Shown here one piece after another: positions 1-5,382 of a stretch of 24,565 nt of DNA. The notes beneath the pieces are model-generated. The model did not search any database. It saw nothing but the letters and a program-made list of their open reading frames with translations, and was not told where the DNA came from. This DNA is from Candidatus Woesearchaeota archaeon (GTDB lineage: Archaea > Nanobdellota > Nanobdellia > SCGC-AAA011-G17 > GW2011-AR17), in NCBI GenBank assembly GCA_018302165.1, contig JAGWAA010000002.1:1-24565 (forward strand). The letters run 5' to 3'. Numbering within the stretch: position 1 is the first letter of the stretch; every line of letters begins with the position of its first letter. The position numbers and the translations under genes were made by a program.

Positions 1-1
1 T

Positions 2-472
2 GCACAAGGAATTAGGTATACAGTAGCGGGTATTTTTTGGCCTATATTTGTTTTTTTAATTTTAGGAAGTTATATTTCGTTAGGTTGGTTGACAACTTTA
101 GGGACTTTGTTAGTTGGGATATTTGGATATTTTATAGGAAAGACTTCTGATAATTTTGGAAGAGGAAGAATGATTAGAACTTTTGCACCTATAAATGGTG
201 TTGTTTCAATATTGAGGGTATTTGCGTGGAATCCATTAAGTGTTTTCTTATTTGGATTGACTGAACATATTAGTAGTGCTGGTATTGATGTACCTTTATT
301 AGCAAAAACTTATACGCGTACAAAGAGAGAAGAGGTTGCTGGGTTTATTTTTTTTAGAGAGTTTATGTTAAGACTTGGGGAAATATTTGCTTTAATTTTA
401 GGATTATTATTTGGTTTAAAATTCTCTTTAGTTTTAGCTGGAATTAGTAATTTATTATTTTTATTGTTTTAA
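2..472 (+). CDS. MFS-like membrane transporter, C-terminal part (5' end outside window)
   Basis: The frame is open from base 2 to a TAA at 470-472, giving the last 156 residues of a protein that begins before the window. It is very hydrophobic, with about four membrane segments. A loop reading GKTSDNFGRGRM fits the cytoplasmic G-x3-D-x2-GRxR motif A that follows TM2 or TM8 in major facilitator transporters. That would make this the C-terminal six-helix half. The internal TTG at 89 is unlikely to be a real start because hydrophobic coding continues upstream of it. The substrate cannot be told. It lies directly upstream of an AlaE-like exporter on the same strand, but a TATA box between them suggests that gene has its own promoter. 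MFS assignment rests on hydropathy and one motif. Confidence 0.6.
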   Translation, partial: AQGIRYTVAGIFWPIFVFLILGSYISLGWLTTLGTLLVGIFGYFIGKTSDNFGRGRMIRTFAPINGVVSILRVFAWNPLSVFLFGLTEHISSAGIDVPLLAKTYTRTKREEVAGFIFFREFMLRLGEIFALILGLLFGLKFSLVLAGISNLLFLLF

Positions 473-476
473 ATAG

Positions 477-486
477 TTTTAAATAG
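477..486 (+). promoter_or_regulatory. TATA box of the AlaE-like gene (tandem copy)
   Basis: TTTTAAATAG occurs twice in direct succession, at 467-476 and 477-486. The centre of the second copy is about 26 nt from the ATG at 507, the spacing expected for a leaderless archaeal transcript. The first copy overlaps the stop codon of the transporter gene. Confidence 0.5.
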
Positions 487-506
487 TGGTTGTTTGCGAA
501 AGATTT

Positions 507-1097
507 ATGCTTGAAGATAAATTAAGGAAACATTTTGTTGATACTACTGCAATGATTACAGAATCTAATCCAATCTTTGCTATTTCTGAAATAGCCTCGG
601 GATTGTCTATTGAAAATTCTATTAATGCTAGATTATTTGCTGCCGGTATTGGTTATTTTGGATTCGCAAAAGTTTATTCTAGTGGAAGAGATTTTTGGAA
701 GAAAAGTTTTGGTGTTTCTGAGGTAACTTCTGAAATTAAACAAGTTGTTTGTGATTTAGGATATAGTGTTACTTTTAATTTATTTTTTTCTCCAATCATG
801 TATTATGTTGCTGGTGAAAGGGATTTTGAAACTATTGCTTTGGCGACTGGGGCTTCTATGGGTTTATCTTTATTTAATGGTGCTCCTGTTGGATATGCTA
901 TTGATGTTTCTAGAGATTTATTTGGTATTAAAGAATGTAAAAGAAAGTCCTATCCTAAAAAAATTAAAGAACTAAGTTTAAATTCAAAAAGAAAAATTGC
1001 TATAGGATTAATTGTGGGTTCTATTGGAATTACTAGTTTGGTTTATCAAGTTTCAGATTTGTTTAATGATTCTGTGATTGAAGCAAATAATAATTAA
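507..1097 (+). CDS. AlaE-like L-alanine exporter family membrane protein
   Basis: The 196-residue product follows the pattern of the bacterial AlaE family (inner-membrane L-alanine exporters of about 150 residues, four membrane segments). These signatures appear in the same order: RKHFVDTTAMI (R-x3-DT), SGLSIENSINARL (SGxSxExSxxxRL), GRD, DLGYSVTFNLFFSPIMYYVAG, and GAPVGYAIDVSRDLF (GxxxGYxxDxxRxLF). A C-terminal extension of about 50 residues carries a further hydrophobic segment. I chose ATG 507 over the in-frame GTG 486 because a TATA box sits 26 nt upstream of 507 and the family similarity starts there. The stop overlaps the convergent methyltransferase stop by 4 bp. Export of alanine in particular is not shown by the sequence. 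Confidence 0.65.
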   Translation: MLEDKLRKHFVDTTAMITESNPIFAISEIASGLSIENSINARLFAAGIGYFGFAKVYSSGRDFWKKSFGVSEVTSEIKQVVCDLGYSVTFNLFFSPIMYYVAGERDFETIALATGASMGLSLFNGAPVGYAIDVSRDLFGIKECKRKSYPKKIKELSLNSKRKIAIGLIVGSIGITSLVYQVSDLFNDSVIEANNN

Positions 1098-1981
1098 TCT
1101 TTTCTAATCTTTGCAACAAAAAAACCTTCAGTATCATTATCTTGGGGCCAGAGTTTCAAACATTTCTTGACTTCGGAAGAATAGACATCACCTTCAAATT
1201 CTTCTGTTATTGAACCGCGTTTTAAGTCTAATGAAAATTTTTCTAATTTCGCATTATCATATCTTTTTAATAAGTAATCTACAACAGCTTCATCTTCATG
1301 GGGCTCTAAAGTACAAGTAGAATAAACTAATGTACCTCCTTCATTTAGAATTTCAAAAGAGTTTGCAATTAATCTTTTTTGTAAACTAGACATTTTTTTT
1401 ATTGTTTGTGGATTCCACATTTTTATAGTCTTATAGGATTTTCTGATTGTACCAATACCAGAACAAGGAGCATCTAAAAGAATTTTATCGAATCTATTTT
1501 TGAACCAATGGCCTTCCATTCTTGTTATGATTGTATTTGTTACTCCACATCTTTGAAGATTAAGTGTTAATGGTTTTAATCTGTCAATTTTACTATCGTT
1601 TGCGATTATTAGTCCTTGATTTTCCATCATTGCTGCCATTTGTGTAGTTTTGGATCCTGGTGATGCGCAAGTGTCTAAAATAATATCATTTGGCTTTGGG
1701 TTTAAAACTAATGGGGGAATCATTGAAGCTGCGCCCTGGAGATAAATATAACCTAAGTAATGTTCTTTTGTATTTCCAACGGATAGTTTGTTTATGAAGA
1801 AGCCTTCTTTGCACCAGGGTATTGGTTTGAGGTCAAATCTAGATTTTATTTCTTGAATTGAAGTTTTTAGTGTGTTTACTCTTATTGTTTTTCTTAATGG
1901 TTTTAAGGAAGATTCTGTGAACTTGTCAATGTCTGTTAATTCAGAATATCTTTTGAGAAATGCTTCTTTCCAATCGGCCAT
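1094..1981 (-). CDS. NOL1/NOP2/Sun-family RNA cytosine-C5 methyltransferase
   Basis: This 295-residue SAM-dependent enzyme should methylate C5 of cytosine in tRNA or rRNA. Family motifs are clear: motif I DTCASPGSKT at residues 103-112, motif IV DAPCSG with Cys173, and motif VI STCT with Cys223. Two cysteines are the hallmark of the RNA m5C family, one nucleophile and one for product release. The N-terminal section (KTIRVNTLK) matches the family's RNA-binding RRM-like part. There is no separate PUA domain, and the length is like short archaeal Trm4-type enzymes. A TATA-like AATATATTAA lies about 26 nt upstream of the ATG, so the mRNA is probably leaderless. The target position is unknown. Confidence 0.9.
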   Translation of the reverse strand: MADWKEAFLKRYSELTDIDKFTESSLKPLRKTIRVNTLKTSIQEIKSRFDLKPIPWCKEGFFINKLSVGNTKEHYLGYIYLQGAASMIPPLVLNPKPNDIILDTCASPGSKTTQMAAMMENQGLIIANDSKIDRLKPLTLNLQRCGVTNTIITRMEGHWFKNRFDKILLDAPCSGIGTIRKSYKTIKMWNPQTIKKMSSLQKRLIANSFEILNEGGTLVYSTCTLEPHEDEAVVDYLLKRYDNAKLEKFSLDLKRGSITEEFEGDVYSSEVKKCLKLWPQDNDTEGFFVAKIRKD

Positions 1982-2019
1982 AAGTTTGGGTTTATTTTGT
2001 GATTAATATATTTGTTGGA

Positions 2020-2101
2020 TGCACCCTGCGGGAATCGAACCCGCCTTTCGAGCTGTTTCCAAATTTGGGAAGCTCGCGTTCTACCAATGTACTAAGGGTG
2101 C
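2020..2101 (-). tRNA. tRNA-Gly(CCC) with an 11-nt intron at 37/38
   Basis: The acceptor stem GCACCCU/AGGGUGC, T-arm GCGGG-UUCGAUU-CCCGC, a 4-nt variable loop (AAAG) and anticodon stem CGAGC/GCUCG all pair. The D-stem GUAC/GAAC has one A-A mismatch. The anticodon loop is 18 nt instead of 7. Removing 11 nt at 2055-2065 leaves UU-CCC-A-A, anticodon CCC, glycine. The precursor forms a 4-bp UUCC/GGAA helix with a 3-nt ACA bulge on one side and CAA at the start of the loop on the other. Cutting each bulge after its second base gives exactly the canonical 37/38 junction, a relaxed bulge-helix-bulge. CCA is not encoded directly after the discriminator A. The gene starts 1 nt after the stop codon of the homing endonuclease gene on the same strand. 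Confidence 0.85.
2055..2065 (-). other. 11-nt archaeal tRNA intron (37/38) in tRNA-Gly(CCC)
   Basis: The transcript-sense intron is AAUUUGGAAAC. Its GGAA pairs with UUCC of the anticodon loop, giving the splicing helix. The exact ends follow from the rule that the splicing endonuclease cuts after the second base of each 3-nt bulge, and they agree with the canonical position 37/38. The splice sites are inferred, not observed. Confidence 0.7.
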
Positions 2102-2102
2102 T

Positions 2103-2864
2103 TTAGATTTTATATTTTATTTTATCTTTAAAAGGATTTTTATTTGGATTTGTTGGATTGATAATTTGGATTAATTTTTTTGAATTAACTCCATGTAATG
2201 ATATTGTATATAGGTCTGAGCAACCTTCTTTTTTTATTATATAAACTTTTGGTTTTATTAATAATTTTTCTATAATTATAATAACTTGATCTGCTAATTG
2301 TTTAGAAACTGTTGAATAGGATAATCTTCTTTTTGGTGCATAATATGAACCATCTGTATCAATTAAGCCTCTTAAATATCCTTTATTAAAGTCATGATTA
2401 TTAAGATTTAATTCTTTTAATTTTATTGAATAAGTTTTTTTACCTTCCCAATATAAGTGTTTTTGAATTAATTCATAAATAATTTTTGAATTATAAGAAA
2501 GAATTATTGCAGAAAGATTGCCTTTAAAATAAGAATAATACTTGTGAGGTTTTTTATTAAACCAAGTTAACATTTTATTTTCTAATATTTGGGCATATTC
2601 TTTTTCATAATATCCTATAGAGAATCTTATTTTATAATGACCTCTTTTGTCTTTAGAAAAAGTTCCATCTCCTGAAAAAATGCCTAAGAATTCTCCTAAG
2701 TCTTTTTTATTCTTAAAATTTGTTTTAATTTCTTTGTATTTTTTCCCTTTTAATTTTTTATAATGATAATAAAGTGTTGATTTGGCTATTCCTGTGGTTC
2801 TATTTATGTTATTTAGTGATCTTCCATTGATTATTAGTTCTTTAATTTGTGGTGTAACCTTCAT
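2103..2864 (-). CDS. LAGLIDADG homing endonuclease with N-terminal HTH
   Basis: The 253-residue protein contains two LAGLIDADG motifs: LGEFLGIFSGDGTF (residues 56-69) and GYLRGLIDTDGSYY (162-175). The metal-binding acidic residues are Asp66 and the Asp-Asp-Gly region near 170. A double-motif protein can act as a monomer on an asymmetric site. Residues about 1-36 form a helix-turn-helix-like segment (INRTTGIAKSTLYYHYKKL) that may add DNA specificity. A strong Shine-Dalgarno AAAGGAGG stands 5 nt before the ATG. The gene is not inside an intron: it lies between two tRNA-Gly genes and ends 1 nt before tRNA-Gly(CCC), with which it is probably co-transcribed. The natural target is unknown; a tRNA gene or its intron junction is a reasonable guess. 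Catalytic aspartates look intact, so the enzyme may be active. Confidence 0.88.
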   Translation of the reverse strand: MKVTPQIKELIINGRSLNNINRTTGIAKSTLYYHYKKLKGKKYKEIKTNFKNKKDLGEFLGIFSGDGTFSKDKRGHYKIRFSIGYYEKEYAQILENKMLTWFNKKPHKYYSYFKGNLSAIILSYNSKIIYELIQKHLYWEGKKTYSIKLKELNLNNHDFNKGYLRGLIDTDGSYYAPKRRLSYSTVSKQLADQVIIIIEKLLIKPKVYIIKKEGCSDLYTISLHGVNSKKLIQIINPTNPNKNPFKDKIKYKI

Positions 2865-2914
2865 AGTGCCTCCTTTAAAAAATTATTTTATTAAATTTAG
2901 TAAATAGGGATTTA

Positions 2915-2952
2915 AAAAGCCTACGTGGGCATTTGCCGTGTCCGAGGCTTTT
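2915..2952. other. Intergenic stem-loop with T-tracts on both sides
   Basis: AAAAGCCT at 2915-2922 pairs perfectly with AGGCTTTT at 2945-2952. Inside, GGC (2928-2930) can pair with GCC (2935-2937) around ATTT. T-rich tracts follow on both strands. It could be a bidirectional terminator or a small structured RNA between the homing endonuclease gene and the divergent tRNA-Gly(GCC). I cannot decide which. Confidence 0.35.
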
Positions 2953-2969
2953 ATTGTTTTAGTCAAAAG

Positions 2970-2977
2970 TTATATAA
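2970..2977 (+). promoter_or_regulatory. TATA box for tRNA-Gly(GCC)
   Basis: TTATATAA is centred about 31 nt upstream of the first tRNA base at 3005. This is normal archaeal TATA spacing with a very short leader, and it supports this odd-looking tRNA being transcribed. Confidence 0.6.
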
Positions 2978-3024
2978 ACCATTGATATTTTTGTTTCCTT
3001 GAATGCGCGAGTAGTTCAGCGGTT

Positions 3025-3042
3025 AATCTGAATGATCCGTAG
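3025..3042 (+). other. Proposed 18-nt D-loop intron of tRNA-Gly(GCC)
   Basis: A near-textbook bulge-helix-bulge can be drawn. The central 4-bp helix is GCGG (3019-3022) with CCGT (3037-3040). Bulges are TTA (3023-3025) and AGA (3041-3043). An inner AUC/GAU helix closes a 5-nt loop. Cutting after the second base of each bulge removes 3025-3042 and rebuilds a standard 8-nt D-loop. The outer helix is weak, with a C-A mismatch. Confidence 0.65.
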
Positions 3043-3074
3043 ATAATTCGGCCTTGCCAAGGCTGAGACCCGAG

Positions 3075-3103
3075 AAATAGCTCTTTAGGGAGTTATTGGG
3101 GAT
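3075..3103 (+). other. Proposed 29-nt T-arm intron of tRNA-Gly(GCC)
   Basis: The insert lies between T-stem base 53 and T-loop base 54. It contains an 8-bp hairpin, AATAGCTC (3076-3083) with GAGTTATT (3090-3097, one G-U pair). GGGG (3098-3101) can pair with CCC (3069-3071), giving a bulge on the 5' side around the proposed cut. The bulge-helix-bulge is less regular than in the D-loop intron, so the splice points are set by what restores CCGAG-TTCGAAT-CTCGG. Confidence 0.6.
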
Positions 3104-3131
3104 TTCGAATCTCGGCTCGCGCACCATATTT

Positions 3132-4130
3132 TTATAAAAATATATTCCAATAAGATTTAACCATTTCGTCAGCTACAAAGTTAACTAATAAATCATAATC
3201 CTTAATATTTGATTCTTTTAAATTTGATTTATCGGCTTTTCTTAATGCTAAGAGATAATTGCTTCTAATTTTAGTGTGAATAACCATTGGGGGATAATTG
3301 TTTATCATTAATATATAATTAAGCAAAATTCTTCCAGTTCTGCCATTTCCATCAAAGAAAGGGTGAATTGTTTCAAATTTATGATGAAATATAATAGCTA
3401 AGACTAGTGGGTGTAATTTATCTTTATTTTTTTCATACCAATTTAATAAAATATCCATGTCTGCTTTTATATATGGAAAAGGAGTTGCTTTGAAGTTAGC
3501 TTTAATTACTCTTACATCTTGCGTTCTGTATCCAATTCTTTTATCAATATTTGTTATTAATCTTTTATGAATTTCAATGATTAACTCATTAATTATTTTT
3601 TCTTTGGATTCTTGAAGCCAATTAAATACTTCTTCTGTATTTTTCAAATCATAAATATCTCTTAAAGGTCTATCTTTTGGGCTAATTCCATTTTGCAATA
3701 AATTCCTAGTTTCGCTTAATTTAATAGTATTGCCTTCCATATTGGTTGAATTGAATGCAAATTCTATTATGAAATTTTTGAAAATTTCTTCCTTTGTTAA
3801 TTTATTGTAATGTTGGAATTCTTTGTTGTAATGCAATTTACAAGCTTCAATTTCGAATAATTTATCTCCAAGGTAATTGTCTGATTTAATTTTGGATTGT
3901 TTAATTTTTTCTAAGTATCTATTTGATTCTAAAAAATTATGAATTGTTTTGTAGGTTTTTCTGATTTGATCATTATATTGGGGTAATTTTGTGAGATTAT
4001 TTTTAACTTTTTCTAGATTATCACCTAAGTAAGCTAGATCTTTGGTTACTATTTTTGTTCCTTTTCTTTCTGAGGCTCTCAAGTAGTAATATTCCTTATT
4101 TCCAATAGCTTTTTTGTAAATGTAAACCAT
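3132..4130 (-). CDS. Fic/DOC-family protein, self-inhibited class II type (Fic 1)
   Basis: Fic proteins transfer AMP or another phosphate-containing group from a nucleotide to a hydroxyl side chain of a target. The active-site loop HPFFDGNGRTGR matches HPFx[D/E]GNGRxxR perfectly (residues 256-267 of 332), with the catalytic His preserved. An inhibitory helix motif S-T-N-M-E-G at residues 128-133 fits [S/T]xxxE[G/N], whose Glu blocks productive ATP binding in class II Fics. The N-terminal 40 residues (YYYLRASERKGTKI...YLG) resemble those of the next Fic gene. I chose ATG 4130 over ATG 4145 because the TATA box at 4151-4160 is 25 nt from 4130 and only 10 nt from 4145. The gene is downstream of Fic 2 on the same strand, separated by about 200 nt. 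The target is unknown. Confidence 0.88.
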   Translation of the reverse strand: MVYIYKKAIGNKEYYYLRASERKGTKIVTKDLAYLGDNLEKVKNNLTKLPQYNDQIRKTYKTIHNFLESNRYLEKIKQSKIKSDNYLGDKLFEIEACKLHYNKEFQHYNKLTKEEIFKNFIIEFAFNSTNMEGNTIKLSETRNLLQNGISPKDRPLRDIYDLKNTEEVFNWLQESKEKIINELIIEIHKRLITNIDKRIGYRTQDVRVIKANFKATPFPYIKADMDILLNWYEKNKDKLHPLVLAIIFHHKFETIHPFFDGNGRTGRILLNYILMINNYPPMVIHTKIRSNYLLALRKADKSNLKESNIKDYDLLVNFVADEMVKSYWNIFL

Positions 4131-4150
4131 GGCTTTTAATAGCATTAACT

Positions 4151-4160
4151 AATATATAAA
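4151..4160 (-). promoter_or_regulatory. TATA box of Fic 1
   Basis: The minus strand reads TTTATATATT here, about 25 nt before the ATG at 4130. It decides the start codon and implies a leaderless mRNA separate from the Fic 2 transcript. Confidence 0.55.
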
Positions 4161-4202
4161 TCTTACCCTTTACATTTTAATCTCTAATTGTAGGGGGTAA
4201 GC

Positions 4203-4329
4203 TATATAAAAGCATATAGTTCTAGTCGATATGTTATATTTTAGGTAATACCAAGAACGACAGAGCTTCTAAATGGAGCTATGATACATAGTTCGAGCAT
4301 CATATTCTCATGTTAATTTATTTTAACAT
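4203..4329 (+). ncRNA. Possible small RNA or structured spacer between the Fic genes
   Basis: A plus-strand TATA box (TATATAAA, 4203-4210) is followed by no ORF. The following sequence has several potential hairpins: AGCTTC/GGAGCT around TAAAT, and TATGAT/ATCATA. It ends in an inverted repeat ATGTTAA (4310-4316)/TTAACAT (4323-4329). A GTTCGAGC segment recalls a tRNA T-loop, but no matching stems exist. This could be an RNA antisense to the end of the Fic 2 transcript, or merely a terminator region. Evidence is weak. Confidence 0.25.
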
Positions 4330-4342
4330 ATGTTAGTTATTT

Positions 4343-5272
4343 TTAATCTATCTTTTTCTTTAGTTCTTTATATTCATTTAAGAAAAGCTCTATGGTTGGT
4401 TTAAGATTATGTTCTTTTTGATAAGATTGCAAGGTTGCATAATACTCTAATCTTTTCTTGAAATCAATATTTATTGGTGGAAGATTATGTTTTATTAAAA
4501 TATTATTTAGCAATATCCTTCCAACGCGACCGTTTCCATCCCTGAAAGGGTGAATATTTTCAAATTGGTTGTGGACAACTGCTGCAAGCACCAAAGCAGG
4601 ATATTTGTTTTTATGTTTATTATACCATTTAACAAGTTCATTTAGCAAATGATTTATTCTTTCTTGGGATGCACCTTCATGGACAATATTTTTATTGCTA
4701 TCAATTACAACAACTTCTTCTCCTTTTTTTCTGAATTTACCTGCAAAAAATTTAGAATTTCTAAAAACAATTTTGTGAATATCTTTGATTAAATCAATAG
4801 ATATATGTTCTTTTGTAGTTCTAATATACGAGATTGCTTCATTAACACCCAAAGCTTCTGCTATGTCCTCTTTTGATTTGTTAGGCCATTTATCTTTTTC
4901 CAAAAGGTTCTTGACTTCTTCTTGATTGAGTTTGCTTCCTTCTATTGCATTAGTGTTATAAGTAAATATCTTTGAGAATTCCTGCCAGTCTCCTTTTGAC
5001 AAATGGCTAACTTTTAAAGGTATTTTTGCTTCTATTTTCTTAATAGATTCTATTTCTTCATGGGATAATTCAATTTCTAGCGGATCTTTTATTATGTTGT
5101 ATTTGTGTATTTCTTCTAGTATTAATTTTTCAGCAATTTTCTTTCTTTCTTCAATATTTTTTAAATCCTGTCCGAGGTATTTTCTAAACTTTTGAATTTT
5201 ATTTCCTTCTCTATAGGAATGAGCTAGGTAATATTTTATGATTCCATTAACTTTTCTTTTTTCTACGTGCAT
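4343..5272 (-). CDS. Fic/DOC-family protein, self-inhibited class II type (Fic 2)
   Basis: The 309-residue protein carries a complete Fic loop HPFRDGNGRVGR (residues 241-252) and an inhibitory motif T-N-A-I-E-G (107-112), so it is again a class II enzyme controlled by its own Glu finger. The N-terminus (YYLAHSYREGNKI...KYLG) is like that of Fic 1, but overall the two are clearly diverged, so they look like old paralogues or separately acquired relatives. Residues 45-90 are charged and helical. The ATG at 5272 lies 26 nt from a TATA box that is bracketed by repeated GGTGACTACA elements, which points to tight transcriptional control. Likely activity is AMPylation; the partner or target is not visible. 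The neighbouring topoisomerase-like gene is of interest because some bacterial Fics modify topoisomerases. Confidence 0.88.
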   Translation of the reverse strand: MHVEKRKVNGIIKYYLAHSYREGNKIQKFRKYLGQDLKNIEERKKIAEKLILEEIHKYNIIKDPLEIELSHEEIESIKKIEAKIPLKVSHLSKGDWQEFSKIFTYNTNAIEGSKLNQEEVKNLLEKDKWPNKSKEDIAEALGVNEAISYIRTTKEHISIDLIKDIHKIVFRNSKFFAGKFRKKGEEVVVIDSNKNIVHEGASQERINHLLNELVKWYNKHKNKYPALVLAAVVHNQFENIHPFRDGNGRVGRILLNNILIKHNLPPINIDFKKRLEYYATLQSYQKEHNLKPTIELFLNEYKELKKKID

Positions 5273-5282
5273 AGTAGATTAG

Positions 5283-5294
5283 TAGGTGACTACA
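5283..5294 (+). repeat. Operator-like repeat copy 1 (TAGGTGACTACA)
   Basis: This 12-bp copy is the exact reverse complement of copy 3 at 5338-5349. It overlaps the downstream edge of the Fic 2 TATA box. Confidence 0.75.
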
Positions 5295-5315
5295 TATTTA
5301 AACTTTTCTTTTTTG

Positions 5316-5325
5316 GGTGACTACA
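5316..5325 (+). repeat. Operator-like repeat copy 2 (GGTGACTACA)
   Basis: Ten bases are identical to copy 1 and in the same direction. It lies 32 bp from copy 1, upstream of the TATA box and BRE region of Fic 2. Confidence 0.7.
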
Positions 5326-5337
5326 TTTAAGGGGTTT

Positions 5338-5349
5338 TGTAGTCACCTA
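5338..5349 (-). repeat. Operator-like repeat copy 3 (inverted)
   Basis: The plus strand reads TGTAGTCACCTA, a perfect inverted copy of copy 1. It lies between Fic 2 and the 157-aa gene, about 34 bp past that gene's stop codon in its direction of transcription. Confidence 0.75.
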
Positions 5350-5382
5350 GTTAAGTCTTATATTATTCTTATTTGCTATTAG

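Larger units (their letters stand above)
3005..3126 (+). tRNA. tRNA-Gly(GCC) with two non-canonical introns
   Basis: The acceptor stem GCGCGAG (3005-3011) pairs fully with CTCGCGC (3116-3122), followed by A73 and encoded CCA (3123-3126). The anticodon arm CGGCC-UUGCCAA-GGCUG (3049-3065) is a normal 7-nt loop with anticodon GCC. The T-stem CCGAG (3070-3074) pairs with CTCGG (3111-3115). Two stretches do not fit a tRNA: 3025-3042 in the D-loop and 3075-3103 between T-stem and TTCGAAT. Without them a 75-nt tRNA remains, with D-loop AGCGGUUA, a 4-nt variable loop and a standard T-loop. The D-stem GUUC/UAAU keeps one C-U mismatch. There is no intron at 37/38. The cloverleaf call is strong; exact splice points are inferred. 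Confidence 0.85.
5283..5349 (-). promoter_or_regulatory. Fic 2 promoter with three operator-like repeats
   Basis: On the minus strand the TATA box TTTAAATAT occupies 5294-5302, 26 nt from the ATG. TGTAGTCACCTA (minus strand, 5283-5294) abuts its downstream side. The same 10-bp core recurs upstream at 5316-5325. A third copy in the opposite orientation at 5338-5349 makes a perfect 12-bp inverted repeat with the first. Sites flanking a TATA box are typical of archaeal repressor operators that block TBP/TFB or polymerase. The regulator is unknown. Confidence 0.65.

Noticed and set aside
766..975. Leucine-rich frame on the plus strand inside the AlaE-like gene
   Set aside because: It is an alternative frame of a hydrophobic coding region; the AlaE-like reading has family motifs.
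3005..3126. Trans-spliced or permuted tRNA
   Set aside because: All tRNA parts are present in normal order on one strand, so two ordinary introns explain it more simply.
4285..4300. tRNA fragment suggested by GTTCGAGC in the Fic spacer
   Set aside because: No matching 5-bp T-stem, acceptor or anticodon arm could be found around it.
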